NCBI GenBank assembly: GCA_012064415.1
Contig: SSNU01000311.1
Location: 62,001 to 126,000, forward strand
From: Gyrodactylus bullatarudis
Taxonomy: Eukaryota; Platyhelminthes; Monogenea; Gyrodactylidea; Gyrodactylidae
Direction: 5' to 3'
DNA length: 64,000 nt
Of this stretch, positions 39,201-51,615 are shown one piece after another (within the stretch, counting starts at the first letter, position 1; every line of letters starts with the position of its first letter). A model generated the notes under the pieces. That model was not told the DNA's origin, ran no database searches, and saw only the letters and a program-made list of their open reading frames with translations. Position numbers and translations under genes: made by a program.

Positions 39201-42200
39201 CAATGTAAGCACACATGTGAGTGGACATGCTAGTTATTTGTCTCTGTACAATCTGTGATCCACTGACCATATTTGAGAGCTGTTGTCTCAAGAGTGCCTT
39301 GAAAGAATAAGGAAGAAAGTTTTAGTTTGAATCTCTAATGTGGTTTTACAGCTTAAGCTTACATTGTATTGACTTATGTTGCGAAATAGGGGATTCTTGA
39401 CCAATTCTGAATGTATGGACTCCTCAGCGGTAAGTGGAGGTGTACGGGTTGAAATGGTGCCAAGAGAACGTTCTAAGTTTGGAATCAAATCATCTACTCG
39501 AGGAAAATATTATTTTTTAGTTAATAAATATGTCCTTGTATGAATACTTACAAATGTTCAATTCTGATTTGAACATTGCTATCGTTATATGAATCCAGAA
39601 ATCACGAAAGAGTTTTTCAGTTGTCTCACTAAACTTGACAAGTGGTGAAATCCTCTTCACAATCTTGTTAAAATAATTCAGAATCAAGAAAATTATCATA
39701 AACTTCAATCGAATTATTCTTGGGTGTGTGATATTTAATTACTCACAATTGCAATGACTGTTATTAATCCAATGTCAATGGGATCCTTCAGATTCTATAG
39801 GAAATTATAGGAGAATTGAATAGAAGTTTTAACATCAATTTTAAAAAACATACTATGCTCATGTTCTCTGAGACGTAGTTGAGAAGTTTCTCCAGAAATA
39901 TTAATAGACGATCCGTACTTTGGATGCATACGACCAAACTAGCCAGGGTGTTATTAATGAGATATCCGTCATCATTTGATTTTGCATTCTTTAGGGAATG
40001 GTAGAGATCCAGAACTTGATCAAATATCTCCTAAAGTATAAAAATAATTAGATATCGTGAGAAAACCTTTTCTGTTAATAAAAACATTACATTGGAATCA
40101 GATTTTCCAATACTCATTAGAGCAAGACTGTCAAATATTTCAATTTTCATCTCGGGGAAATTCTGGAGGTTCTGATTGAAAATGTTGATGACAGTCTTTT
40201 GAACATTGTGGTAACTATTCAATTGTAGTCCAATGAATCCCATTGTCAATATCGCATTATGATAATACATTAGATGGTTTTCTCTGAAATTAAAATTGTA
40301 AGGCTTAGAGTTCTTCTTCTCCTACGGACGTAAGCTAATTATCATAGATACAGTACAAAGATCAATAAGATGAATAGTTGATCTTGTTATTAATAATTCT
40401 CTTAATGTTTAATGGGATATAAGATAAGCATTAGATTTGCTTTGGCGGTAACTTTTCAAAACTCAATCACATTCATCAAAACATATCGTGTTTTGAGTTA
40501 TGATTTCCAGAGGAGAATTAGCAGACTATCTGACATCATTGAAAAAATCACAAAAAATTGTAAAAAAAATAAAAGATACATGTATTTTAAAAGAAATACA
40601 TATGTTTGAGATGAAAAATAAAGGAGAATTTTCTCGATCGATAAAAAGTTATTCATATTTAATGCGATATGATTTTGTATAGGAAAATTTTCCCTTCTTC
40701 GTTTGAAAATCTATACTTGCATAGAGTTTTTATAATTTTCACAAATTATAATTAGAACAGATGGTCGAATTGAAAGTGCAATTGCCCAATAGAAAGCGTT
40801 AGACTGTCATCTGATAAGATTTTTAAAAATCTCCATAAACAATCTTGAGATTAGGAAGGCCATTAATTTATTCGTTTTAGCGTAGTCATTTCTAGGCTAG
40901 ATTTAGTTTAAAAATCATACAATGTATAATATAAATGACTCAGGTAACATATAAAGATTTACAAAAGCTTCAAGGGTAATCGCAATTAATTTTAAGAAGA
41001 ATAACTTACAATGTCTTTTTACTGAATTAAACATTAGGTATTGAATACAGCAATCATAAGAAATTCTCAATCATGATTTCTCAAGATTTTTTCAAGCCAT
41101 TTAAATCAAGTTCAAATTTTTAAATATATATTTCATACTTTCACCATGAAAACTCCTAATTTCATTGGGATCTCTGATTGTATAATTTAGCACATCAAAT
41201 TTCGAAAATAACTCACAAATTTTTCAAGGATATCCAATAAATTTGTTGGGAAATATTATTCATGATACTCTCAATGTATCTGGGATTATTCGACAGACAT
41301 CTGATAGGAATAAAAAGTTATGTTAAAATCATATATTGTAAATAGGGGAGGGGGTAACTCACTTGCACATTGTGAAGATGGCTGCCTCGCGTATACGATC
41401 CATTATAGCCAGAATCTTTTTCCTCTTCTCAAAGATTGGCTGTAAGTTACCTTGGTTCTTTCTGTATTCCTATATATGGAAAAGACAAATTTTAAGATCA
41501 AACTGAGGAAACGAAGAAGAGAATCAAAACATTTCATATAAAAAATAAATAAAGAAAAACATGACCCATGATTAGTTGACAAAACATTTACATAGTCTTT
41601 AAATGAAAAATACCGGAAGTTTATTCCGAAAAGTTTTTCATAATTAATTGAAAGATTTTACACATGAACTGCCTTTATTTCCATTTTGAAATGAAACAAA
41701 TTTTAATCAATGAAAATCAAGGCAAGCTAGGGAACTCTTCGATTAAGTTTTATTCTCGAATTAGGTGAGATAAGTATAACTATAATCTTTAGAAAGAGTT
41801 TATTGATGTGTCATTATTAGATCATTTAGTTTAGATCTAATGTCTCTTTTGAACTTTGAGAGGAAATGTTATAATTTGTAGTATAACCTTGACAGAGGAG
41901 TGTTATGAATTTTAAATTTAGATTTTATGAAATCCAGATAATGATGTCCAATTCTACTAATTTATGTACAATAATTTTCTAATAAATAAATATTTATTTT
42001 TCATCAATTAGTAACAAAAGTACACATCGTAATCTTTAACACATTTGAGTTCTTTATATCAAATAACTAAAAATTTGTATTAGAAATAAGAACTAAAGAT
42101 GACCCTTTCAGAATTACAGTTGTTTTTTTAATTGCTAATCAATTCAACTTGTAATTTATTTAATGATGATGCATATTCCATCCAGAAATTCATTGAATTG

Positions 42201-45200
42201 ACATGCGAACAATGAAAAAATGGATAAATGTCAACTTGATTATCGACCAGTATTTAAATTGTATTTTTCACGAGAGATATCAAATAAAACGATAGTAATA
42301 CATTAGTAAGCAATAACTTGCTTCTATATAATTTATTCAGAATGAAAATAAAATGAGATCTTTGATTTCTTTTCAATCTGTTTATTCTTTTGGTATATTG
42401 ATAAATTGATTTTTTAATTGCAATCCTGAATACATGCAATAACCTGTTTCAACTATTTGAAATAACAAAATAATTTTTTTATTTGTATAAGACTGATAAA
42501 ATTGATTAGTTCACAAAACAATTATTGTAACAATTGTTACAATGATCTTTGGTTGAAAAAATCAAGGGTTAATATAATAGCACATGTTTAGTAGATAAAT
42601 TTCAAAAGAATTGGCTTACCAAAGTAGTCTGATTCCTATGATTAAGTGACATGACATGATGCCCAGGTTCAGTTCCAAGCTTATGATTCAATTTGAGAGC
42701 ATATCTGTAAATGTTATTCATTGTTGGATTGGGCTGGAGGAGGAAACGTTCGGTTATATCCAAGAGTTCTTTGACCAAATGACTAAATCTTGTCGTCAAT
42801 GTGAGAGCACAATCAAAATAATTGATCAATGCCCCAGCTGATACTATCGACTTGTTGGCATAAAAGGGTGCTTTGTAACTTGAAGGTAAAGACATTGAAA
42901 GATTTATTCAAAAATAGATTAAGAAAAAACTCAAAAGCTCACCTTTCATAATTGCCAATGGAAAAATCTACACCTGCCTGAATTCTCTCCTGAAGTTTGC
43001 CCATGAAACTCTCAGCATCTAAAGGAAAACACATTTTTGAATGTCAAAGTTATGAAATAAAACTAGAGAACGCATACCATTGTTCTTGGTGATGGATTTG
43101 GCAATAATTTGTAGACAACATGCTGAGATATCACTAATAATTTCATAGGACAACTTGAGAGAACTCATATCTTTTGGTAAGAAAATAGAAGAAGACTCGT
43201 TGGACTGAAGATAGATTTGTTTCATTAAATTCTTTTGGTTGGTTATTTTTCGTTTAATTCCCTGTGTCATATTTTGTTTATCCGAATGATACGGTTGTGT
43301 GGCCTAGAAAGAATTATGATTTTTTTTCTGAAATTGCTTCTCTCTTTAATCGATTATAATTATAGTTATATAACAATGAAATCGATAATTTTATAGCGAT
43401 CGAAATTGAGCAACAAGTGAATTGTTACGTCTACGACACAATCGGCTCTCATTTATCTGTATCCAATTATAATAAATTATCTTGATCAGTTTAGAAATTT
43501 CTAAAAATATAATTTTATTTGATTTTGTATGGTTGTGAAAATGAAACTGGTTTAAATGACATGATGATATTTCAAATGCGAATAATAACTCAATAATTAT
43601 TCCAGGGTAGATAAAAAATTAACTCCTAAAAGAGGGGGAAATATAGTCAAAAAGTTAAAATTCCCAATTTAATCAACTGGAAAATTGTTTTTTCGATCAA
43701 GGATAGAATCTAAAATCTTCAATAAAATAGTATTGAAACGAAGATTTTATTGGAACGCAATAATAATACCCACCGAAGAAGGTAGTTGGCCATCATATTG
43801 ATGAAACTTCTGGAACAGGGTTTGGGAAAAAGGTTTATATTATTCCAATTAACCCCGACCTCAATTTTAGGCGATCGCTGCATTTTAACGGGTTCGAAGG
43901 GGTTAAATCTAGTTTAACTAATATTTTATTCAAGCATAAATCTTGTTGAAATACATTGCTTTTGAAATTTTTGAGTTTTAAAAGTGGAAATCATTTGCAA
44001 AATTAATGAGTTTTATAAAAATTTTTTATGTGAAAAGAGCAATATTTTAAATTAATGCAATGAGAATCTAGAGTATCAATTCTTGATAGGAATAAAGCTT
44101 TTCGAGAATTTTTGTTTGATTGAATTTTCATTAAACTGATGAGATTACAAGGAGATATTTTTAGAAAAAATTAAATTACTCACTTCTTCCTCTTCATTTT
44201 GGTCAATCATTTCATCGGGATTATTAAAAATTGGTCTTGATCCCTTCACGTCACTTTCATTGACTTTTCCAACTTGATCCTGGATCAACGTCAAATTATT
44301 GTCCTGATCAGTATAAATTTCCCAGAATGTCGATTGGATAGAAGATAGAGTTTTATTGAAGCATTCTGGAAGAAAGATAAATTTTATACAATATTTTTAT
44401 TTAACTCGCTTAGCTTTGTTAAAACATACCTTGCTCTGGATTGTAGAGAATATCACGAATTAAAAGAACAGAACTCAACCTCAAACAATGACTCCATATA
44501 CGATAAGGATAGGCAACATTTTGCGGTAGATTCTAGGTAATTAAATTATGAATCATGAATAATTTATATGATTCTTATTTCATAACTGAAACATTCTTCA
44601 AGAAAACTTACCAAGGAAAAGTTATAAGTAATTTTATCTAGTCTTTGGGCAAATCTATCGTTCATGATAGTGGAAATAGTTTTGAGAATAGCCTTTAATG
44701 TGTTTGGCTGAATCGTGAGCATGGAGACATCTGATAAGGATGAATCATTTCCGATGTCACTAGCATGAGAAGTGAAAAGATCATTACTAAAGATGATCCT
44801 TTGAATGAGTCTACTTCCATAGGTTGAGCATATTTTACGCAATAAAGATTCTTTTCCATTAATCTCGAACCACGTGTCACAAGCAATTTCTTTGAGAGTT
44901 AATAAACTGTTGGAGTAATTTTTCTCAAATGGATCTTTTGGCTCAGAGCAATTGAGGCAATAATTATCTGTAACTTCAGATGCTTTTGGAATGAGTATGA
45001 AATTGAGGATAGAGGAACTGATTGTTGGGCAAAATTCTGGGAAAATTTTCTTTGCTTCAGCAAAGGCAAGTTGAGGAAAACATTGCTCGTATCTGGATTG
45101 AATTTGATTCGGACTAGTTGAGATACGATATTGATTTCTTTCGGTGTTTACATGAGGATATAGAGACGAAACAATTCCTGATGGAGAACTAAACATTTCG

Positions 45201-45908
45201 TTTGATCTCACACGACCAAAAGCTCGGAGCAAACCTTGAAGGCAAGGAGCTAAATAGAGGCAAATGTATTCCGGAGAGGAGAACATAGGAAGAGTTTGAT
45301 TAGTTTCACTTTGGTTTTTCATGTTTGTCTTGATAAGATTCACAATATTTCCATATTTATCTGATGGATTATTAACTAAATCCTCTAATGTATCGGTAAG
45401 CTTTTGCATAGAATTCATGATCACGCTGGTTATTTTCTCCTGATAATCCCCATCAATGTAAGCAATTTCAGTTAGAATACTGATCAAGCAAAATGTGAAA
45501 TTTTCCATTGATGGAAGAACTAAATTTCGAATAAATATCATTTATAGTAACTCACGACTCTTTTTTGTCGGTGATAAGAGATCTGGCTTATAGCTCTTGT
45601 GCAATTTTTTGACCACACTCAAGAGATATGGAAGTATACGATTTATAGACTAAAGTAAATAATTAAAAATGAGATACCTCTGTTAACTCAGATTCAGTTG
45701 CATAAAGACCAAGAGAAATGATAGCCTCTTGGTGACGATTTTCCAAGTTATAACCTCCATTGGATGACTGACTTGGACAAAAATTGAATAAAATAGAAAC
45801 CTAAGAATGAAAAATGAGCCATACTGAATTGGGATTGTTAGACTTGATGAGTGATCTACTCAGTCTAAGTAAGGATGAACTAGAAATATGATCTAGATAT
45901 TTATCCAT
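30299..45908 (-). CDS. PI4KA: Phosphatidylinositol 4-kinase III alpha
   Basis: Makes PI4P from phosphatidylinositol at the plasma membrane. Thirty-four exons sum to 2534 residues: 45908-45825, 45800-45678, 45649-45556, 45519-44612, 44532-44430, 44365-44184, 43303-43078, 43018-42943, 42878-42620, 41469-41363, 41300-41217, 40283-40091, 40030-39854, 39794-39747, 39663-39552, 39493-39363, 39297-39173, 39045-38892, 38814-38690, 38629-38269, 37467-37305, 37241-36976, 36914-36672, 36615-36445, 36382-35571, 35507-35407, 35116-34852, 33580-33457, 33397-33218, 33159-32909, 32857-32507, 32352-31980, 31826-31701, 30805-30299. The N-terminus matches the family solenoid ([25 protein letters not shown]). 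The kinase domain has the ATP lysine in IFKVGDD (about 2282), catalytic DRHNGN (D 2389), HIDFGF (D 2407) and the end YYQN-like HYQNQ. The family is about 2100 residues; here there is an extra Ser/Lys-rich stretch before the ATP lysine. The first three introns are 24, 28 and 36 nt. The right edge of exon 39045-38892 could instead be 39011. Confidence 0.95.
30806..31700 (-). other. Last PI4KA intron, 895 bp
   Basis: It lies between the exon encoding CGVIEC and the final catalytic exon. AT-rich, with no recognisable content. Confidence 0.75.
33581..34851 (-). other. PI4KA intron, 1271 bp
   Basis: The largest PI4KA intron. An open stretch at 34598-34843 on the plus strand runs to the exon border without any recognisable domain and is treated as chance. 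Nothing else was seen. Confidence 0.75.
37468..38268 (-). other. PI4KA intron, 801 bp, carrying a retroelement remnant
   Basis: This intron contains the plus-strand Penelope-like fragment described separately, so the insertion is antisense to PI4KA. The flanking splice sites (donor before 38269, acceptor after 37467) are intact and in phase. Confidence 0.8.
37530..37985 (+). mobile_element. Penelope-like retroelement fragment with GIY-YIG endonuclease domain (decayed)
   Basis: A plus-strand open frame to 37925 encodes the C-terminal region of a Penelope-like element. The visible signature is a run ending in [14 protein letters not shown], then [19 protein letters not shown], then spaced histidines in [14 protein letters not shown], followed by an aromatic and acidic stretch. 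This is the GIY-YIG pattern with its CxC motif, YIG and following arginine. The frame stops at 37925, but the expected continuation ([11 protein letters not shown]) resumes just downstream in another frame, so a frameshift has broken it. No reverse transcriptase was seen upstream; the 5' part is truncated at or near the intron acceptor. It is antisense to PI4KA. Confidence 0.8.
40284..41216 (-). other. PI4KA intron, 933 bp
   Basis: AT-rich intron between exons 41300-41217 and 40283-40091. The open stretches at 40412-40682 lack any recognised domain. Confidence 0.7.
41470..42619 (-). other. PI4KA intron, 1150 bp
   Basis: AT-rich intron between exons 42878-42620 and 41469-41363. No gene, RNA or repeat was recognised. 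Confidence 0.7.
43304..44183 (-). other. PI4KA intron, 880 bp
   Basis: AT-rich intron between exons 44365-44184 and 43303-43078. It contains a slightly GC-richer patch near 43850-43910 with ggttcgaagg, which was checked as a tRNA T-arm and rejected. Confidence 0.7.
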
Positions 45909-46010
45909 TTTTTTGAATCATTTTGAAATTGAGTTTTGAAAAATGAACTTGATAATTCTATTTTAATTTTAGATCTTTGAAAGGTTTAATAATTTAAATT
46001 TTTGAAAAGA
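45909..46010. promoter_or_regulatory. Candidate bidirectional promoter, PI4KA / RBM8A
   Basis: Only 102 bp separate the start codons of these two divergent genes, so both 5' UTRs and core promoters must lie here or overlap the genes. No TATA box is evident. The assignment rests on geometry alone. Confidence 0.55.
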
Positions 46011-46594
46011 ATGACAGATTCTATAGAATTTAGTATTGAAAATGACTTTGTGGATGATGAGGGAGATAAAACTGTTTTACAGATGAAAGAGAATGCCAAA
46101 ACTCGTAAGGGAAGAGGATTTGAGACGAGTAAATTTTGTTTTCTTAACTTTTAAAGAGACTGAAATGGATGTTAGTCAAAAATTTGATTCCATAAGCTCA
46201 TCCGATCACTCTGATCCTAGTAAACCGCAAAAATGTGGGTTATGTTATTCATTAAATCTGATTAGCAATCGAAGGATGGATTTTAATTGTAAGGAACATT
46301 GACCCAGAAGCTACAGAAGAGGACATTAAAGACAAGTTTTACGACTACGGAGAGATCCTAAATCTTCATTTGAATGTCGATAGACGCACTGGTTTTCTCA
46401 AAGGATATGCCCTTATTGAATTTGAAGCCCTTAGTGAAGCTCAAGAAGCCATTAAAGAATTGGATGGAACTGAACTTCTCGGGAAAAAGTTATCCGTCTC
46501 TTGGGCTTTTGTTCAGGGACCTGCCTCATTAAGAAAAGTTAACATTAAACAAAAGAGAGACCGAAGCCGAAGTAGGTCAGCTGATAGGCGCTAA
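46011..46594 (+). CDS. RBM8A: RNA-binding protein Y14 (exon junction complex)
   Basis: Y14 pairs with Mago in the exon junction complex deposited on spliced mRNAs. Exons are 46011-46128, 46157-46234 and 46266-46594, giving 174 residues, the usual size. The N-terminus has an acidic stretch and KTRKGRGF, as in the family. An RRM starts after SIEGW with RNP2 ILIVRN and RNP1 KGYALIEF, and contains ATEEDIKDKF and NVDRRTGFLKGY. The tail is RS-rich (RSRSRSADRR). The two introns are 28 and 31 nt; both must be removed, because translation through the first one hits a stop and the RRM lies in another frame. It is divergent from PI4KA and convergent with ECT2. Confidence 0.97.
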
Positions 46595-46635
46595 ATTAAT
46601 AAGGCATTTCTTATGTACTGTAAATGAAAACAATA

Positions 46636-46663
46636 TTTATTGATAAAAATTTATAAAAATAAA
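46636..46663. terminator. Interleaved poly(A) signals of convergent RBM8A and ECT2
   Basis: A plus-strand AATAAA at 46658-46663 lies 64 nt after the RBM8A stop. On the minus strand an AATAAA (ttatt-type complement at 46636-46641) lies beyond the ECT2 stop at 46696. The two signals sit on opposite sides of each other, so the transcripts should overlap tail to tail. Confidence 0.5.
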
Positions 46664-46695
46664 TCCTTTGATTGTCTTTTGTAACTTTAATACGT

Positions 46696-49600
46696 TTATT
46701 TTTTCTTAAACCAGCCTAATCTTGTCTTGCTGACTTGTTTCATAGTTGCAGCTCGACTATCATCATCCATTTTTGGTTTTCTGAACAAGTCTGTCCTTGA
46801 ATCTCGTTTAGATAAATTTGGCGTAGAGCCATGGAATTTCAGTCTGTTTGATGTTAATGTACTCTCTAAATTTGTCATTGTGAAATCATATGGTGAATTA
46901 CGATTAATCTTGTTACAAATCGTGTCTTCAGCTGCATTTTTTCTGCCGGAAAATTCATCATAGTCATCTGAACCCTGTCCATCGCAATAATCATCGTACT
47001 ATTTTTTTAAATGAAATTAATTAATAAATAGAGAATAAATAAAAGACTCACATATTCATCTTCGTGATTGACAGAATCTCGACGATTTTTATTGGTAGAT
47101 CTATAATTATTGAAAGATCCACCTCCTGCAATTGATTTACGAATATTTTTCAACCCTGCCAAGACTGATTGGCAAACAGACTTTCTTGTGAAGGCAGAAA
47201 CTGATGTTCTGCCAAGCATAAAGGGTTTAAGACTTTTTTTAGAGCTAATTGAACGTAGTGATGTACTACTATTTGTTGCATCAGCCAAGGCACATCTCTG
47301 ACGAATCATTTCATCGAAAGGATATGCTGGCCAATGATTAGGGCCCATACAGCTAGAAGCGAGGGAAATATTATCAAAATCATCTGAATAGATATTTCTT
47401 ATTTTGATATCTTTTCTTTGTAGATTGGGTGTTTCATCATTCTGCGTTGAAAAGTAAATTAATTTAGGCAACTATTTTTCATCATGGGGAATCAAAATAT
47501 TATTAAAATGATTCAAAATACTTACATCATGACAATAATTTTCTTCGTAGTCTGAGGTGTCAATTTCGTGGAATTCATCGCTAAATTTATTAGGGGTCGA
47601 AGAAGCCTTTAGTTGATCTTCACCAGATATGTAAGCTGAACTATTAGTTAGTATAGGATCTCCAGACATGGATATTTTATTCTTGCCAGGTGTGTGGGGA
47701 ATTAAAAGACGCATATCTGACTGGACATGAGCCAACGCAGATCCTATTTGATTAATGAAAGAGTAATGATCAGTTCCCCCGATTTGTTGCTGAGAATTGA
47801 TATCATCGCGTCCGGCCTGACTGTTTGCTTGAAACATTGGTTTCCTAGGTGTTTTAATGGAGATATTTCGACCTATCTGTCGTCGGAACTTTTTAGATTT
47901 AAAACCATTCGCAGCAGATTCAAAGAGCTTGTCGACAGATTGGTGAAAGGCATTTTCAAAATCGACTGTTACGATAAGATCTTCAGGTGAATTGGAAATG
48001 CAGCTAACTTGAATAATTTGCTGGGAGAGTTTCTTCAAGAAACTTGCCTTCAATTCGCTAACCTTGGCCTGTAAAGCATCGACACTAACACTAGATTCTT
48101 TTGGAAGACTTATAGAAGAGGCTGTTGCCTGATTTATTTCACTTAGATTAGTGTTGCTTATAGCAGGATTCAAATTAATCTTTGTAGAGGAGCTAAATGA
48201 TTTGATTTTAGAAAATATTTCATTCATCCCAAATAATCTGAATAGATTTACCTTCTTGTATTAATTTCTGGAGGCATACAAAGTTTTGTACTAGATTGTT
48301 GGCTGGCCAAAACAGCAGCTTCAACTGCTGAAGGACATTTGCCAGATTGACGGGCAAAATTAGCTGTAAGGGATGCAGCTAAACAAAATCCGTGCAATGA
48401 TTCTTGTACTTCGCATTCTTTACTTACGACCAGACCGAAAGCAGCCAAAGAAATGGGTTCACAACAAAGATCAATCAACTAGTATTAGAAAGAGATTATG
48501 TACCATAAGTCGAGAACAAAGTATTTATAGGAGCTAACCTTTTTCACGTGCACTAAATTTATTGATTTTAAATGCTTGTAAGCTGGTCTATGTTTTGTCT
48601 CCGAGGTGAAAGCTGAAAAAAGATTTGAGGCAATACTGGAAGAACCACTTCCCTTTCGAGTTACATAATTCTTTGAACTAGCTCCACTTCCCTTTCTTGA
48701 AACAAAACCGGAACTATTAGCTGAAGTATTGGCACTTTTGAGAGAATTTGAATGGCTAACCTGACCGGAAGGTTTGCTACCAACCTCTCCTTCACAAATA
48801 GGCAGATCGGATTCACCTATTCCCATTGATGTTAATTTATAGTTTATTGAATATCAAGTGTAAACTCACCATTGATAGCAGAAAGTGCTCCTTTAATAGC
48901 ATGAGTCATTGGCTCACCAGTACCGCGTCGACGAGGTACAACAATCTCAAGCATATCTGTTAGCAAGAATAAGGTTACAGGACTCAACTTTAATTTTTCA
49001 TCTCCATCTGTTGTACATATTTCGAAGGCGTCCAATTGGGCCAACAATGTCCTTGAAGAAGATAACATTTCAGGCTGGGAAAAAAGAAAGTTATTAGTAT
49101 TCGAATATTGTTAGAGATCAAAGAGTGACTAGACGATTGAATTAATACTTACAGGTGCACCAGAAATGTCGTTGTAGAGGTTCCAGAGCGAGAAATGTTC
49201 TTCATTCTTTTTCAGTCTATCATTAATTGTTTCAAGGGTTACATTTAGTTTTTTCAGAATATCTTTCATCCCACAATGATCTGGATGACTGGTGGGAGTG
49301 AATTTGAGAATTCCTTCCATGAGAAGTTGCATTGAGGGCAAGCGTTGGACAGGCCTAACAAGGAGATCATTGAGACTCTGTCGTCCAGACTCTTTTCGTT
49401 TTTCAACTTGACGCATGAATGCAAGGAATCGGGGATGTTGTTCGCCTAGGAATCGTAGATGAGCAGCGGAATAAAATTCCATGTATGGTGCGTAAACACG
49501 TTCCATTTCTTCGAGATATGGGGAGAGGAGAGATGCTAGACAACTTGTCTCCATCGACCATTCATTTTTAAGAGTGGCCATTTGAACAGAAATCTTTTCG

Positions 49601-51483
49601 TGTAGTTCATGAATTTGAAAGAGTTTACCAAATACTATGTCAGCCTCTTTTATGGGAAGAATGGCTCCACCAATTTGATCGTTGTCAATGATTTGCTTAA
49701 AAGGATTAAAATTAATTTTAATAAATTGCCTTTGATCCATTAAAGGAGAGATTTGTACTCTCTATATAAAACATCTTTGTTTTGTTATTTATACGAAATT
49801 TTACTTTATTTAAAATCTGACAAAATAGTTTGGGGACTCACTTGATAAACAGTCTTGGTAAGGAAAGATAAGATATCGAGATAATTGTTTTCCGTGGTAA
49901 AGAACTCAAAAACTCTGTATTGTCTCTTTTCAAGTTTAGTCTTTAGTGGAGTTGTTTGGCTCAAATTTCCCTTGGATGGAGTACGCCTTAAAAGTGATGA
50001 ATTTGAGTGACCTAGAAAATATAAATTAAATTTGTTGAAGGATATCAAATGTTTCACAGCTCTTACTACTCTTTTCGTGTTTTGGTGAGGCAAACGATAG
50101 ACTGCTCAGTTGAGCTTCCAAAAGGCTGTTGCTCAAATTGCCTTTATGGTCCATGTACCGAATTTCTGGGCTCATACAGTTACTACCTGATAGGTTATTG
50201 AGAAGACTAGTACGATGGATACTATGCCTTCCATTGGATGTACGTCGATTGCTAATCACCAAGTTGGATTTATTTGTTTGGGATGAGTTGAGCTGTATGT
50301 TCGATGTATCTGCTAGAGATTTTTTTGATGAGGGAGCAAGATTTTCTTTTTCATTCTCTTGTTCGAAAACTTCAGACTCTTCTGTAACTTGTTCCAAGAA
50401 TGAATTATCCCTAATATAAATTGTATCTAAGTTGATAGATTTCTCTTCAAGATTACCCTCAAAGTTGTGATTAGGGACGAATATATAATTTTCAGTTGAG
50501 CATAAAACAGTATGTTGAACAGATTTCCAAAACCATTCTAGACGTAAAACAGGAACTCTGTATGCTCCTGTCATATTGTCACTTTCGTCAATTGATTCGA
50601 TCGTACCTTTTGAAGCGTCATTGTCTTGTTTATTAAGAGAAATTTTCAAGTCAGGTATTATAAGTGTATGAAGCAAGTCAATATCGTTAGAATCTGTCCA
50701 TTGATCAGAGACAATAACATGAGTTAAACGTTTGTCATTTAAATCATGAGCAATAATACCACCTTGGTTTCTTGTCATTTTGATCAATTCTTGATAACCA
50801 TTCTCACATTTATTGAAACCAATAAAGGCCAGACAGGTGTTCTGAAACAAAGAGGATTTGTGAAGAACTTTGAATTGTAGTTCATTAGCATCGGTAAAAG
50901 ATGACTTGTTTCTCATAGACCATGCCTGGTTAATCCAAGAACCTTTCATTATTTCGTATTTTTCAGGTTGCTTCATTGCATCGATTACTTTATTACCAGA
51001 TTTTTGATAGGCTACTAAATGTGTAACATCTGAAGCCATGTTTTTGCGTACAGCACCTCCCATCCATCGTATTTTTACAGCAAGATTATTTAGGTATTCA
51101 CGATCTCTGAATCCAGTGAAGCAAACAACAACTTTAAGCATAGCAAAGTTGAAAACGGGACGATCTTTAGTCCATTGTATGCCTTGATTAATAAGACTCA
51201 GACAAGCAGGAAGCCCAAAAACCTTGCCATTAGGACGTAAAGTCAACAAATTTTGCAGAAAGCCACCATCTGGAAAATCTTCACACACAAATAAATCTTC
51301 GGAGCTGGCTTCAGTTGATGAAAGATTATTGTCATTCAAATCTTTTAGATAAATTATGGTATGTGTATTAAGATAGTGCTATTATTGATTAGAATAATAT
51401 CAACCAACTTCAGTTATTTTAATTAAATCAGGGTTATTAGATATTTCATTGCCAACAATATAGAGGATCTTGTTCAGAGCCAT
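46696..51483 (-). CDS. ECT2: ECT2 / Pebble RhoGEF
   Basis: A guanine-nucleotide exchange factor that activates Rho at the equator to drive cytokinesis. Ten exons: 51483-51405, 51341-50067, 50011-49842, 49695-49153, 49074-48870, 48816-48539, 48478-48252, 48192-47526, 47441-47052, 46998-46696, totalling 1378 residues; human ECT2 is about 914. Exon 2 carries the BRCT repeats (LKVVVCFTGFRD; DVTHLVA; TCLAFIGF; LTHVIVSDQW; LRLEWFW). Exons 3-4 encode the DH domain (FTTENNYLDIL; GGAILPIKEADIVFG; GRQSLNDLLVRPVQRLPS). Exons 5-7 hold the PH region (LSPVTLFLLTDMLEIV) with a Ser/Gly-rich insertion. The C-terminal third is Ser/Lys-rich. The intron 1 donor is an unusual GTTGAT; this junction is the least certain. 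All introns are 53-146 nt, none ultra-short. Confidence 0.94.
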
Positions 51484-51615
51484 TGTTTCTAATCACGCGG
51501 AAAAAATACGAAAATATGTTATCAGTTGATCTTAATTGATTTTGTTAAAACTCGTGAAGATTTCAAAAATATTTAGTATTTCTAAATTTGATTACTTTAA
51601 GTATATAGAATTTAG
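51484..51615. promoter_or_regulatory. Candidate bidirectional promoter, ECT2 / ALKBH4
   Basis: The 132 bp between divergent start codons must serve both genes or lie close to both start sites. No specific motif could be assigned. Confidence 0.5.

Noticed and set aside
43885..43910. ggttcgaagg-like sequence resembling a tRNA T-arm
   Set aside because: I could not find matching acceptor, D and anticodon arms around it.
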